Shown one piece after another: positions 17,439 through 27,798 of a DNA stretch of 64,000 bases. Origin of the DNA: Mesorhizobium amorphae CCNWGS0123. GTDB lineage: Bacteria; Pseudomonadota; Alphaproteobacteria; Rhizobiales; Rhizobiaceae. The notes beneath the pieces were generated by a model that did not search any database, had not been told where the DNA came from, and saw nothing but the letters and a program-made list of their open reading frames with translations. The position numbers and the translations under genes were made by a program. The stretch lies in NCBI RefSeq assembly GCF_001686985.1, contig NZ_CP015318.1, positions 5,640,001-5,704,000 on the forward strand. The letters are read 5' to 3'. Each line of letters begins with the position of its first letter. The stretch's first letter is position 1.

Positions 17439-17927
17439 TCAGTCTCCTTTCCTGCCGACCGCGGACTTTGTCTCGAACTTCATACGATGGGTGACGAATT
17501 CTTCGCCCTTCACCGGCCCGAAGCCAAGTCCCTCATAGAAAGCGAAGGCTTCCTGCGGCGCCCTTGTGTTCAGCGCGGCGAAATGTCGACGTGCCCTGTC
17601 GACAACCGTCTCGACCAGCATTCTGCCGACGCCGTTGCGGCGATGCTGCGCGCTGACGAACAGGTGACGGACCCGGCCTAGCTCCCTGCCGTCGAAATAG
17701 GGGGCGATGTTCAGCCCACACACACCAACGACTTCGCGGCCATGCCAGACGCCAAACAGCGCCTCGCCATGTTTCAGGAACCTGTTGCGGCGGCTTGCCC
17801 AGCCATCAGCCAGGCGCACCAGCATCCAGTATCCCTCGAGGCGGCTCTCTTCCATCAATGCGCGGAAGGCTGGCGTCGTCGGCCTCAGCCGCTTCAGCAC
17901 ATAGCCGGTTACCATCGATCCGCCCAT
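17439..17927 (-). CDS. GNAT-family N-acetyltransferase
   Basis: A 162-residue acetyltransferase of the GCN5 superfamily. The acetyl-CoA pyrophosphate loop is visible as VSAQHRRNGVGRMLVE (Q/RxxGxG/A pattern, about residues 92-107), preceded by the beta4 strand RVRHLFV and followed by AFAFYEGLGFGPV, the usual C-terminal signature. The acceptor is unknown. ATG 17927 follows the ABC exporter stop by 3 bases, with GGAG six bases ahead, so it belongs to the exporter operon; modification of an exported compound is possible but unproven. Confidence 0.85.
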   Translation of the reverse strand: MGGSMVTGYVLKRLRPTTPAFRALMEESRLEGYWMLVRLADGWASRRNRFLKHGEALFGVWHGREVVGVCGLNIAPYFDGRELGRVRHLFVSAQHRRNGVGRMLVETVVDRARRHFAALNTRAPQEAFAFYEGLGFGPVKGEEFVTHRMKFETKSAVGRKGD

Positions 17928-17930
17928 GCC

Positions 17931-19814
<1,884 letters not shown>

Positions 19815-19824
19815 GCGGCGGGCA

Positions 19825-21720
19825 TCATTCTGCTGCTTCACCCTTGGCGCCAATGTCGTTGGCGACAGCGTCGTTGGCAGCCTCGGCCGGACCGTCATCG
19901 AGCAGGAAGCCGCCCGACTGACGTTGCCAGAGCTGCGCGTAGAGCCCGCCGCTGGCGACCAGTTCATCATGCGAACCTTCCTCGATGACATGGCCTTTAT
20001 CCATGACGACGAGCCTGTCCATCGCAGCGATGGTCGACAGCCGGTGCGCGATGGCGATCACGGTCTTGCCCTGCATAAGCCTGTAGAGGTTCTCCTGGAT
20101 GGCGGCCTCGGCTTCTGAATCGAGCGCCGACGTCGCCTCGTCGAGAATGAGGATCGGCGCGTCCTTCAGCATAACGCGGGCGATGGCGATGCGTTGCCGC
20201 TGGCCGCCGGACAATTTGACGCCACGGTCGCCGACATGGGCGTCGAAGCCCTTGCGGCCGCTGGCGTCGATCAGCCCGCCGATGAAGTCGACCGCCTCGG
20301 CCCGCCCCGCCGCCTCGAGCAGCATCTCGTGGGTAGCGTCCGGACGGCCATAGAGGATGTTCTCGCGCACCGAGCGGTGCAGCAGCGAAGTGTCCTGCGT
20401 CACCATGCCGATCTGCGCGCGCAGCGAATCCTGCGTCACCGAAGCGATCTCCTGGCCGTCGATCAGGATCTTGCCAGCTTCGAGGTCGTAGAACCGCAAA
20501 AGCAGGTTGACCAGCGTCGACTTGCCGGCACCGGAACGGCCGACGATGCCGACCTTTTCGCCCGGCTTCACCGTCAGCGACAGGTTCTCGATGACGCCCT
20601 TCTGCTTGCCGTAGTGGAAGCGGATGTCCTCGAAGCGGATCTCACCCCTGGCAACGGTGATGTCCTTCGCACCAGGCCTGTCTTCGACCAGCCGCGGCAG
20701 CGAGATCGAGGCGATGCCGTCCTGCACCGTGCCGATGTTCTCGAACAGGGCCGACATTTCCCACATGATCCATTGCGACATGCCCCACAGCCGCAGCACC
20801 AGGCCGATGACCACCGCGACAGCGCCGATCGTCACCGCCTGGCCGAGCCACAGCCACAGCGACAGCGCCGTGACCGAAAACAACAGCAGCGCGTTGAGGA
20901 TATAGAGCAGGCCGTAGAGCACCGTCACCAGCCGCATCGACCGGTAGACCGTATCGAGAAAGCCGGCCATGCCTTCCTTGGCGAAGGAGGCTTCGCGGCG
21001 CGCGTGGCTGAACAGCTTGACCGTCTGGATGTTGGTGTAGCTGTCGACAACGCGGCCGGTCATTGTCGAACGCGCATTGGCCTGCTCCTGGCCGACCTTG
21101 CCGAGCCGCGGGATAAAAAAGCGCAGCAGCCCGATATAGCCGATGAGCCAGACGGCCAGCGGCGTGGCCAGCCGCCAGTCGGCCGAACCGACGATGAAGA
21201 GCATGCCGAGGAAATAGACGATGATGTAGTTGAGCACGCCGATCAGCTTGATGACGCATTCGCGCACGGCGAGCGCCGTCTGCATCAGCTTGGTCGCGAT
21301 GCGCCCGGCGAATTCGTCCTGGTAGAAGCCCATCGACTGCTTGAGCAGATAGCGATGCACCTGCCAGCGGATGCGCATCGCGTAGTTGCCCATCAGCGTC
21401 TGCTGGTTGAGCATCGAATGCAGCCACACCGTGCCCGGCAACGCGAACAGCACGATGAAGGCCATGCTGGCGAGCTTCCAGCCCTCGGTCTGCAGGAAGG
21501 TTTCGCGGTTCTGCCCGGACAGCCAGTCGACGATGCGGCCGAGAAAGCCGAACATCCACACTTCGGCAAAAGCGATGGCCGTCACCAGCACCGCATCCAC
21601 GACGATGTAGGGCCAGGCGCCGCTTGTGTAATGCACGCAAAAAGCAACCAGCGTCTTCGGCGGCTCGACCGGTTCCGCTGCCGGGAACGGATCGAGCCTT
21701 TTCTCAAACCAGCTAAACAT
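19825..21720 (-). CDS. ABC exporter half-transporter (type IV), first of a pair
   Basis: A 631-residue paralogue of the gene just downstream, with the same architecture: six transmembrane helices then Walker A (GRSGAGKST), LSGGQRQRIA, ILILDEATSALD and IAHRLSTI. A Q-loop TQDTSLLHRS is present. The usual start is taken as ATG 21720 (MFSWFEKRLDPFP), matching the opening of the partner (YRWFEHWVSPF). A GTG at 21756 would add 12 residues and overlap the preceding small gene by four bases (GTGA), so it remains possible. Substrate unknown. Confidence 0.9.
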   Translation of the reverse strand: MFSWFEKRLDPFPAAEPVEPPKTLVAFCVHYTSGAWPYIVVDAVLVTAIAFAEVWMFGFLGRIVDWLSGQNRETFLQTEGWKLASMAFIVLFALPGTVWLHSMLNQQTLMGNYAMRIRWQVHRYLLKQSMGFYQDEFAGRIATKLMQTALAVRECVIKLIGVLNYIIVYFLGMLFIVGSADWRLATPLAVWLIGYIGLLRFFIPRLGKVGQEQANARSTMTGRVVDSYTNIQTVKLFSHARREASFAKEGMAGFLDTVYRSMRLVTVLYGLLYILNALLLFSVTALSLWLWLGQAVTIGAVAVVIGLVLRLWGMSQWIMWEMSALFENIGTVQDGIASISLPRLVEDRPGAKDITVARGEIRFEDIRFHYGKQKGVIENLSLTVKPGEKVGIVGRSGAGKSTLVNLLLRFYDLEAGKILIDGQEIASVTQDSLRAQIGMVTQDTSLLHRSVRENILYGRPDATHEMLLEAAGRAEAVDFIGGLIDASGRKGFDAHVGDRGVKLSGGQRQRIAIARVMLKDAPILILDEATSALDSEAEAAIQENLYRLMQGKTVIAIAHRLSTIAAMDRLVVMDKGHVIEEGSHDELVASGGLYAQLWQRQSGGFLLDDGPAEAANDAVANDIGAKGEAAE

Positions 21721-21752
21721 TGTCTTGGTACTCTTGATAGGCTCGTTGGCGC

Positions 21753-22130
21753 TCACGCGGCGCGGGATCGCACGACTTCAACGCCAAACGGCTCGGAATC
21801 ACCCGAGTCGCTGGCTTCATTTCGCGCAATATAGGGTGTCGATCGCATTTCGCCGACAGGGTCGTTTGACGATCCTGACGGGACGCTGTCGACGACGCGG
21901 ATTTTCGGACCCGGCCTGATCAGCCGGACGATCCGGCGCACCAGCGACGGCCGGCTGGGATCGGGAACGGCGCGCGAGAAGTCGACATCCGGCAGCATGC
22001 CGCGATGCGGACGCCGGCGGGTCTCGGCATGAACCGCCGACGAGTAGGTCTCGCCGATCAGCAGCGCCCAGGTCGCCATCTTGCGCTCGTGCAGGTTTCT
22101 CGAGCCGGGTATCTTATAGGGATCGAGCAT
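21753..22130 (-). CDS. Hypothetical protein ahead of the ABC exporter pair
   Basis: A 125-residue, Arg/Pro-rich soluble protein I do not recognise. Support for it being real: ATG 22130 has a strong GGAGG eight bases ahead, the frame stays open with GC-rich third positions, and its TGA overlaps a possible GTG start of the exporter, the coupling seen elsewhere in this genome. The longer frame to 22304 lacks a ribosome site. Its central stretch (SLVRRIVRLIRPGPKIRVV) is basic and could be an amphipathic helix. It may be a rapidly evolving or non-essential protein. Confidence 0.5.
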   Translation of the reverse strand: MLDPYKIPGSRNLHERKMATWALLIGETYSSAVHAETRRRPHRGMLPDVDFSRAVPDPSRPSLVRRIVRLIRPGPKIRVVDSVPSGSSNDPVGEMRSTPYIARNEASDSGDSEPFGVEVVRSRAA

Positions 22131-22588
22131 CGGTCCATCCTCCATGTGAAAATGCGATAAAAAGGGTGAAGCAAGCTCGACCGCCGGCATTCGGCCAAAG
22201 GCACGGATGGCGCCGGCGCGCATTGCGTCGGTCGAGACACGGCAAGCGTCGGTCCGGACAGGTTCAGGTGGGGCGTTCAGCCCCTTTGACAGTTTGAAAA
22301 ACATCGCAAGATTCCTTCGAGAGCCGAAAACTGGGTTCGGCGGGAATCGGTGCGATCAGAGTCTAGAAAGTCAGGAGAATCGTCGTACCGAAACCGCCAT
22401 CGGGCCTGCATGGCCCCAGGAGAGGTGCTGGATGTGCATGGTCATCATGAATTCCCCCTCCATCGGTTCGGGTTGACAATGAGAGGCGTATACTCGACTT
22501 CGCAGAAAATGACCACCCGCCAGTCCAGCAATCTTCGAAACCGGGAAATCCCTGTGGCCGATCTGCCACTTATTAGAAAGACGCGGAA
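22131..22588. other. Divergent intergenic region ahead of trmL
   Basis: These 458 bases separate the leftward small ORF/ABC operon from rightward trmL and should hold both promoters. A 14-codon frame (22432-22476, MCMVIMNS...) follows an AGGAGAGG sequence, and TTGACA (22473) and TATACT (22489) occur, but only 10 bases apart, too close to be one promoter. Nothing else could be supported. Confidence 0.4.
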
Positions 22589-23047
22589 ATGAACGATCGT
22601 CTCCGCATCGCGCTCTACCAGCCTGACATCGCCGGCAATACCGGAACGATCCTGCGCTTCGCCGCGTGCCTCGGCCTTGGCGTCGACATCATTGAACCGG
22701 CCGGCTTCCCGCTCTCCGACAGGACGCTGAAACGGGCCGGCATGGACTATCTCGAAATGGCGGCGCTGACCCGGCATGTCGACTGGCACGCCTTCGAGCA
22801 ATGGCGCAAAAGTGGCGCGCGGCGGCTGGTGCTGCTGTCGACCAGGGCCGCGACCGCCTACACGGACTTTGCCTTCGCCGATGGCGACGTCCTTCTGTTC
22901 GGCCGCGAATCCGCAGGCGTGCCGGATCCGGTCCACGAGGCCGCGGATGCGCGACTGGTGATCCCGATGCAGCCGGGCACGCGCAGCATCAACGTCGCGC
23001 TTTCTGTCGCCATGGTCGCGGGCGAAGCGATCCGGCAGTTGCGATAG
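22589..23047 (+). CDS. trmL: tRNA (cytidine(34)-2'-O)-methyltransferase
   Basis: A 152-residue SPOUT-class methyltransferase that 2'-O-methylates the wobble base of certain leucine tRNAs using S-adenosylmethionine. The three knot motifs are clear: YQPDIAGNTGTILRFAACLG (residues 10-29), LLFGRESAGVPDPV near 102-115, and IPMQPGTRSINVALSVAM near 124-141. The length equals the E. coli enzyme (157) closely. The 3' end lies 118 bases before a SoxR box from which a promoter appears to point back into this gene. Confidence 0.95.
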   Translation: MNDRLRIALYQPDIAGNTGTILRFAACLGLGVDIIEPAGFPLSDRTLKRAGMDYLEMAALTRHVDWHAFEQWRKSGARRLVLLSTRAATAYTDFAFADGDVLLFGRESAGVPDPVHEAADARLVIPMQPGTRSINVALSVAMVAGEAIRQLR

Positions 23048-23164
23048 AATCTCCAGTCCGGCGGCAAAGCCGTCCCTGTCGCTGACCTCAGCTGCTTCCG
23101 TTATTTTCACCCAGGCGCACATCGCCTTCTCCTGATTTGCCTTGTCTGGATCTCTTCGCTACAA

Positions 23165-23182
23165 GCTCAACTTAACTTGAGG
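23165..23182 (-). promoter_or_regulatory. SoxR binding box with a leftward MerR-type promoter
   Basis: GCTCAACTTAACTTGAGG matches the enterobacterial SoxR box CCTCAAGTTAACTTGAGG at 16 of 18 positions. On the minus strand it is laid out as in the E. coli soxS promoter: a -35 TTGACC (23186-23181), a 19-base spacer containing the dyad, then a weak -10 (TAGCGA, 23161-23156). The over-long 19-base spacer is the hallmark of promoters activated by MerR-family proteins. The box also lies 18 bases ahead of soxR, so self-repression is likely. Confidence 0.8.
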
Positions 23183-23200
23183 TCAAGCGGAAAGTGCGAG

Positions 23201-23647
23201 ATGGCTCCGGTAACGGAATTGACGGTCGGCCAGGTGGCGATGCGCAGCGGCGTCGCGGTGTCGGCGCTGCATTTCTACGAGGCGCGCGGGCTGATCCGCA
23301 GCCACCGCACGTCAGGCAACCAGCGGCGCTACGGCCGTGACGTGCTGCGGCGGGTGGCGATCATCCGGGTCGCCCAGGAAGTCGGCATCTCGCTGGCCGA
23401 GATCGCGGCCGCCCTTCAGTCCCTGCCCGAGGGCCGCACGCCGACGCGCGAGGACTGGAATCTGCTTTCAACGGCCTGGCGCGATAGCCTCGATCAAAAG
23501 ATCAGCCAGTTGAAGAAGCTGCGCGACGGCCTCACCGACTGCATCGGCTGCGGCTGCATGTCGATCGACAAATGCCCGCTCAGGAACAAGGGCGACAAGC
23601 TGTCGAAGCAGGGCGCGGGCGCGCGGCGCCTGTTGGTGGAGCGCTAG
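23201..23647 (+). CDS. soxR: Redox-sensitive transcriptional activator SoxR
   Basis: A 148-residue MerR-family regulator. Residues 5-75 are the winged helix (LTVGQVAMRSGVAVSALHFYE, typical SoxR), followed by the dimerisation helix and the [2Fe-2S] motif CIGCGCMSIDKC near 116-127, which senses redox-cycling agents and nitric oxide. ATG 23201 is the first good start; the frame opens upstream at a TTG inside the SoxR box. Its box is directly upstream. No soxS follows, as is normal outside enterobacteria, where SoxR controls a few target genes directly. Its stop overlaps the convergent next gene by four bases. Confidence 0.96.
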   Translation: MAPVTELTVGQVAMRSGVAVSALHFYEARGLIRSHRTSGNQRRYGRDVLRRVAIIRVAQEVGISLAEIAAALQSLPEGRTPTREDWNLLSTAWRDSLDQKISQLKKLRDGLTDCIGCGCMSIDKCPLRNKGDKLSKQGAGARRLLVER

Positions 23648-23901
23648 TCCGCCGCCGGCAATCTGCGGATCGTGAATTCGATGACATCCCCCGGCCGTTC
23701 GAACCAGCTTTCGATCTCGGTCCAATAGGCCTGTTTTGGGAAGCGCTCGAACCATTCCTTGGCCTTGAGGCGCGCATCGGAGCGCGGCAAGACGAAGGTC
23801 TCGCGCAGGAAACCGTCGCGCGGCATGCGCTCGCGCTCGGCGCGCGAACGATCGAGCCTTTTCTTCAAGCCATCCAGCGGCGGTCTTGCCGGGGTGCGCA
23901 T
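23644..23901 (-). CDS. Conserved hypothetical protein next to hemF
   Basis: An 85-residue, strongly charged soluble protein with no motif I can name; it contains a Trp-rich middle (KEWFERFPKQAYWTEIESWFE) that reads like a folded domain rather than antisense noise. It ends overlapping the soxR stop (convergent) and diverges from hemF. The start ATG 23901 has AAGGAG ahead (reading CCAAGGAGTTTCTTTC then ATG). I recall small proteins like this beside hemF in other Rhizobiales. Function unknown. Confidence 0.7.
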   Translation of the reverse strand: MRTPARPPLDGLKKRLDRSRAERERMPRDGFLRETFVLPRSDARLKAKEWFERFPKQAYWTEIESWFERPGDVIEFTIRRLPAAD

Positions 23902-24009
23902 GAAAGAAACTCCTTGGGCCTTAATGGCACTTGACCCTTGCCCTTAAGAGATTAGGGATCGCGCCCGGAAAAGACGAGTCATTTGTCGGCTGCGACGGGA
24001 GACAGCATT

Positions 24010-24924
24010 TTGGAACGACCTGAAATACCCGTGGGCCTGCCGGACGACATCGAACAGAAGAAGATGAAGGCTAAGCTTTGGTTCGAGACGCTGCGCGAAC
24101 GCATCTGCGCCGCCTTCGAGCAGATCGAGCAGGATCTTGAAGGACCGCTGGTTTCATGGTCGCCCGGCCGCTTCGAGAAGACACCTTGGGAGCGCGACGA
24201 GGGCAAGGGCGGCGGCGGCACCATGTCGATGATGTATGGCCGCGTCTTCGAGAAGGTCGGCGTCCACACCTCGACCGTCTATGGCGAGTTCTCGCCCGAA
24301 TTCCGCAAGCAGATGCCTGGCGCCGAGGAAGACCCGCGCTTCTGGGCAAGCGGCATCTCGCTCATCGCCCACCCATGGAACCCCAACGTGCCGGCCGTGC
24401 ACATGAACACCCGCATGGTCGTCACCTCGCGCCAGTGGTTCGGCGGCGGCGCCGACCTGACGCCTGTGCTCGACCGCCGCCGCGTCCAGGACGACCCCGA
24501 TACTTTGGCCTTTCACCGCGCCATGCAGTTCGCCTGCGAGAAGAACGCCGGCGTCGCCGATCACCCCAAATTCAAGGCGTGGTGCGACGAATACTTCTTC
24601 CTGCCGCACCGCAACGAGCCGCGCGGTACCGGCGGCATCTTTTTCGACTGGCTGCATTCGGACGACGACAAAGGCGGCTGGAACGCCGATTTCAACTTCG
24701 TCCAGGATGTCGGGCGTTCTTTCCTCGTCGTCTACGGACATCTGGTTCGGGCCAATTTCAACGAGAACTGGACCGACGGCGACCGCGACGAACAGCTGAT
24801 CCGGCGCGGCCGTTACGTCGAATTCAACCTTCTTCACGATCGCGGCACCATCTTCGGCCTCAGGACGGGCGGCAATGTCGCTTCGATCCTGTCCAGCCTG
24901 CCGCCGGAGGTAAGATGGCCGTAA
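24010..24924 (+). CDS. hemF: Aerobic coproporphyrinogen III oxidase
   Basis: It converts coproporphyrinogen III to protoporphyrinogen IX with O2 in haem synthesis. The HemF signature appears as FGGGADLTPV near 139 and WCDEYFFLPHRNEPRGTGG near 187; YVEFNLLHDRGTIFGLRTGG near 268 closes the active site. I take TTG 24010 as start because GGGAG lies 8 bases ahead and the length (304) then matches the family; a TTG nine codons earlier (23983) is the alternative. The first residues are ERPEIPVGLP. It provides haem for the cytochromes, several of which are encoded nearby. Confidence 0.95.
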   Translation: MERPEIPVGLPDDIEQKKMKAKLWFETLRERICAAFEQIEQDLEGPLVSWSPGRFEKTPWERDEGKGGGGTMSMMYGRVFEKVGVHTSTVYGEFSPEFRKQMPGAEEDPRFWASGISLIAHPWNPNVPAVHMNTRMVVTSRQWFGGGADLTPVLDRRRVQDDPDTLAFHRAMQFACEKNAGVADHPKFKAWCDEYFFLPHRNEPRGTGGIFFDWLHSDDDKGGWNADFNFVQDVGRSFLVVYGHLVRANFNENWTDGDRDEQLIRRGRYVEFNLLHDRGTIFGLRTGGNVASILSSLPPEVRWP

Positions 24925-25170
24925 AAAATCGGTGAGCGGAATGTGAGTCGCAATGACGTCCCATTCGCCGAATTCTGGCACGGAATGTGGCGCCGCAGAT
25001 TTCTTTTTCGTCTAATATCCATTTGAAAAAACTGGGTTATTTGTCGTCTCGGGTCGGGAAGCGCCGGCGGTTCGCCCGCGAAACCGCGACTCGACGCAAC
25101 CGGACGGCCCAAGACGACGCGGACCATCTTCTCGACAAGGATGTCCGCTTTTCCCAGGAGTACTTAGCAA

Positions 25171-25431
25171 ATGCGCAAAATCATTGTGTCGGCCGCCGCG
25201 GCCGCCCTTCTCGCCTCCGGCTCGGTTGCCTTTGCCGCCGTCAAGCACACCACCGGGACGATCAAGGCCTTTGACGCAACGGCCATGAGCCTGGTTCTCG
25301 AAGATGGATCATCTTTTACGCTTCCCAAGACCTTCAAGGATCCTGGCCTGAAGGCCGGCGAAAAGGTCCGCGTTTCCTGGGACATGAGCGGCAAGAACAA
25401 AGTTGCCGAGGCAGTCAAGATCGTGAAGTGA
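25171..25431 (+). CDS. Exported DUF1344 protein
   Basis: An 86-residue periplasmic protein. Residues 1-22 form a signal peptide (AAALLASGSVAFAA); the mature part (GTIKAFDATAMSLVLEDGSSF, ending VRVSWDM...AVKIVK) is the small OB-like domain called DUF1344, common in Rhizobiales, often in several copies. A GGAG ribosome site precedes the start by about 12 bases. Function unknown. It is monocistronic, followed by an intrinsic terminator. Confidence 0.85.
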   Translation: MRKIIVSAAAAALLASGSVAFAAVKHTTGTIKAFDATAMSLVLEDGSSFTLPKTFKDPGLKAGEKVRVSWDMSGKNKVAEAVKIVK

Positions 25432-25449
25432 TGGCCTGCTCGCCAGAAC

Positions 25450-25519
25450 AAGACCAGCTTTTGTCTGGTCTTGCTCCGGGGTAGCGTAAGAGGGCGGAGC
25501 AGCGATGCTCCGCCTTTTT
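25450..25519 (+). terminator. Double hairpin terminator after the DUF1344 gene
   Basis: Two perfect hairpins in a row: AAGACCAG / CTGGTCTT (25450-25472) and then GGCGGAGCA / TGCTCCGCC with a GCGA loop (25493-25514), the latter followed by TTTTT (25515-25519). The second is a textbook intrinsic terminator; the first may act as an added block or protect the 3' end. Confidence 0.9.
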
Positions 25520-25699
25520 GTTCCTCGCCGGCAACCAAAACCAGGCATTTGTGTTATGGTTGCTCCCCCGAGCATGTCCTGAACCGAAGGTCGGCCCAGC
25601 AAGATCGGAACCGGTTTCGGAAGGATCATGCAACGATCAAAGTGCTGGAGCGCCCGTGTCTCAGCTACCGCCCGCTCCAGGGAGGAAAAGGAGAATCCC

Positions 25700-25885
25700 A
25701 TGAAGGAATTCCACTGCGGCTCGCTCGTCCCCGGTTGTGACTGGCACACGCGGGCCGACGAGGAGGCCGAGATCATGCGCCGCGCCGTTGAGCACATGCG
25801 CGAGACCCACGGCGAGACGGTGATCCGCGAGACGATGGTCGAAGCGATCCGCTCACGCATCGAGAAAGCCCGCGACGCGGCCTGA
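25700..25885 (+). CDS. DUF1059 small protein
   Basis: A 61-residue cytoplasmic protein (MKEFHCGSLVPGCDW...). The CxxxxxxxC pair at residues 6 and 13 followed by His-rich helix (HMRETHG) is the DUF1059 pattern, which looks like a small zinc site of Cys2-His2 type. It was translated from ATG 25700, with GGAGGAAAAGGAG directly ahead. It converges on the CCA-adding enzyme gene; the short gap between the stops contains a perfect 10-base tandem duplication (25882-25901). Function unknown. Confidence 0.85.
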   Translation: MKEFHCGSLVPGCDWHTRADEEAEIMRRAVEHMRETHGETVIRETMVEAIRSRIEKARDAA

Positions 25886-25897
25886 TCTCAGCTGATC

Positions 25898-27169
25898 TCA
25901 GCTGGCTTTCAAGGCTTCCGCGGCGCGCTCGAGCAGCGCGCCGCGATCAAGCGCAAAACCGGACTCGATCCACTCCCTTTCCAGGTTTTTCAGGATGGCG
26001 CCGAGCTTCGGCCCCGGCGCAGCGCCTAGCTCGGTCAGATCGGCTCCCTTGACCGGGAAGTCGGGCCTTTGCCATTTCAGCGCGAAACCAAGCAGGCGCG
26101 AAAAGCCGCCTGCGTCGAGGAGCGCTGCATTGTCCTCGACCGCCCGCGCCCGCGCGGAGGCCAGCGCAAGCCGGAGCCGGTCGACAAAGCCCTGGCGATC
26201 GCCACGATAGAGCTTTTTCGCCAGCTCGCCTTCGGTTGTCTTGGGTTCGACAGCAACCGTCAGCGCCCAGTGGCGCAGGCGATCCGCCTCGCCGGTCGAG
26301 AATCTCAGCCTCTCGGCAAGCGTTTTCATCCGCGCCGCATCCGGTGGCACCATCGCTTCCAGCCTGAGCAGCGAGTCTGGCGTCCAACCCAGCTCCTTTT
26401 CGGTCCTGGTCAGTCCGTGGATGGCGTCGATGCCCCATTTCTCGCTCTCCGGCAGGACGCTGGTGAGAACGCCGGCCTGGCGCATCCAAAGAAGCGCCCG
26501 TGACGGATCGGGCGCCGACAGAAGCTTCTTCAACTCGGACCAGACGCGCTCGGCCGAAAGCTGGCTCAGCCCCTCCTTGAGCCGCGCGCAGGCCTTCAAC
26601 CCCTCCGCATCCGGCCGGCCGTCGCCATACCAGGCGAAAAAGCGAAAGAAGCGCAGGATGCGCAAATAATCCTCGCGGATGCGCGCCTCCGCATCGCCGA
26701 TGAAGCGCAGCCGGCGCGCTTCGATGTCGGCGATGCCGCCGACCAGGTCGACCACGGTGCCGTCGGCTTCGGCGTAAAGCGCGTTGATGGTGAAGTCGCG
26801 CCGCTCGGCATCAAGCTTCCAGTCGCGCCCGAACGACACCTTTGCCCGCCGCCCGTCGGTTTCGATGTCGGCGCGCAGCGTGGTGACCTCATAGGCCTTG
26901 CCGCCGGCGACAGCAGTGATGGTGCCGTGCTCGATGCCGGTCGGCACCGTCTTGAACCCCGCCGCTTCGGCGCGGCGCTTGGTTTCCTCAGGCAGGCAAG
27001 TCGTGGCGATGTCGATATCGGCGACGGGCTGGCCGATCAGCGCGTTGCGCACCGCACCGCCGGCAATGCGCGCCTCTTCGCCGCCGTCCGAAAGCGCGGC
27101 AAGCAGTCGCTGCAGCTGCTTTTCGCCGAGCCAGTCGGCCCTGCCCGCAAGCGACACCGGAGCACTCAC
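25898..27169 (-). CDS. cca: CCA tRNA nucleotidyltransferase / poly(A) polymerase family
   Basis: A 423-residue class II nucleotidyltransferase. The head domain contains GGAVRNALIG (residues 37-46) and the metal-binding DIDIAT near 51; ERRDFTINALY near 121 and RIREDYLRILRFFRF near 162 are the nucleotide-recognition and neck motifs. It adds or repairs the 3' CCA of tRNAs; some family members are poly(A) polymerases, but this size and motif set fit the alphaproteobacterial CCA enzyme. The GTG start overlaps the Nudix stop by four bases (GTGA), so it is co-translated with that gene. Confidence 0.92.
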   Translation of the reverse strand: MSAPVSLAGRADWLGEKQLQRLLAALSDGGEEARIAGGAVRNALIGQPVADIDIATTCLPEETKRRAEAAGFKTVPTGIEHGTITAVAGGKAYEVTTLRADIETDGRRAKVSFGRDWKLDAERRDFTINALYAEADGTVVDLVGGIADIEARRLRFIGDAEARIREDYLRILRFFRFFAWYGDGRPDAEGLKACARLKEGLSQLSAERVWSELKKLLSAPDPSRALLWMRQAGVLTSVLPESEKWGIDAIHGLTRTEKELGWTPDSLLRLEAMVPPDAARMKTLAERLRFSTGEADRLRHWALTVAVEPKTTEGELAKKLYRGDRQGFVDRLRLALASARARAVEDNAALLDAGGFSRLLGFALKWQRPDFPVKGADLTELGAAPGPKLGAILKNLEREWIESGFALDRGALLERAAEALKAS

Positions 27170-27798
27170 GCATAGAGCCTTTCATAAAGCGTGCGGATGA
27201 TGCCGGCGGTGACGCCCCAGATACGCCGGTCGCCATAGGGCATGTCGTAGAAGAACCATTCGAGATCGTTCCACATGCGGCTGTCCCGCTTGTGATTGGC
27301 CGGGTCCATCAGGAAGCGCAGTGGCACCTCGAAGGCGGCATCGACCTCCTCGGCATTCAGCGTCAGCCGGAAACCCGGCCGCACGATGCCCAGGACCGGC
27401 GCGATGCGGTAGCCGCTGCCCGCGACGTAGTCGGGCATGCGGCCGATGATCTCGATGCCATCCTCGCCAAGCCCGATCTCCTCGAAGGTTTCGCGCAGCG
27501 CCGCCGCCTCCGGGCTGGGATCGGTTGCATCGATCGTGCCGCCGGGGAAAGCCACCTGCCCTGAATGGCTGCGCAGCTTCTCGGCCCGTTTTGTCAGCAA
27601 GACCGTCGCATCGCCTTGATGATCGACCACCGGGATCAACACCGCAGCGTCGCGCAGTGGCTTGGCTTGGGTCAGGCGCGGATGGCCGGGGTTGAAGCGG
27701 TGATCGCCAAATTCGTCGCCGGCATGCGCATCCGGCTGCGCGGCGAAGCGCGCGCGAAAATCAGCGGTGGAAAACGGCGCCGGCGTCATTTGGTCCAT
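27166..27798 (-). CDS. Nudix hydrolase, CoA pyrophosphatase type
   Basis: A 210-residue Nudix protein. The Nudix box is GX5EX7REUXEEXGU, seen as the stretch from GGTIDATDPSPEAAALRE to FEEIGL (about residues 87-110), and the CoA-specific UPF0035 element lies just before it (LLTKRAEKLRSHSGQVAFPGG). It would cleave CoA or acyl-CoA to 4'-phosphopantetheine and 3',5'-ADP. ATG 27798 overlaps the stop of the DUF1285 gene by one base; a GTG one codon earlier also fits. Middle gene of a tightly coupled trio with DUF1285 and cca. Confidence 0.92.
   Translation of the reverse strand: MDQMTPAPFSTADFRARFAAQPDAHAGDEFGDHRFNPGHPRLTQAKPLRDAAVLIPVVDHQGDATVLLTKRAEKLRSHSGQVAFPGGTIDATDPSPEAAALRETFEEIGLGEDGIEIIGRMPDYVAGSGYRIAPVLGIVRPGFRLTLNAEEVDAAFEVPLRFLMDPANHKRDSRMWNDLEWFFYDMPYGDRRIWGVTAGIIRTLYERLYA

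Noticed and set aside
22432..22476. 14-codon frame with AGGAGAGG ahead, before trmL
   Set aside because: Too short to judge, no coupling to the next gene and no attenuator hairpin after it.
22473..22494. TTGACA and TATACT boxes ahead of trmL
   Set aside because: Only 10 bases apart; a sigma-70 promoter needs about 17, so they cannot form one promoter.
25882..25901. Perfect 10-base tandem duplication between the stops of DUF1059 and cca
   Set aside because: Two copies only; most likely replication slippage with no function implied.
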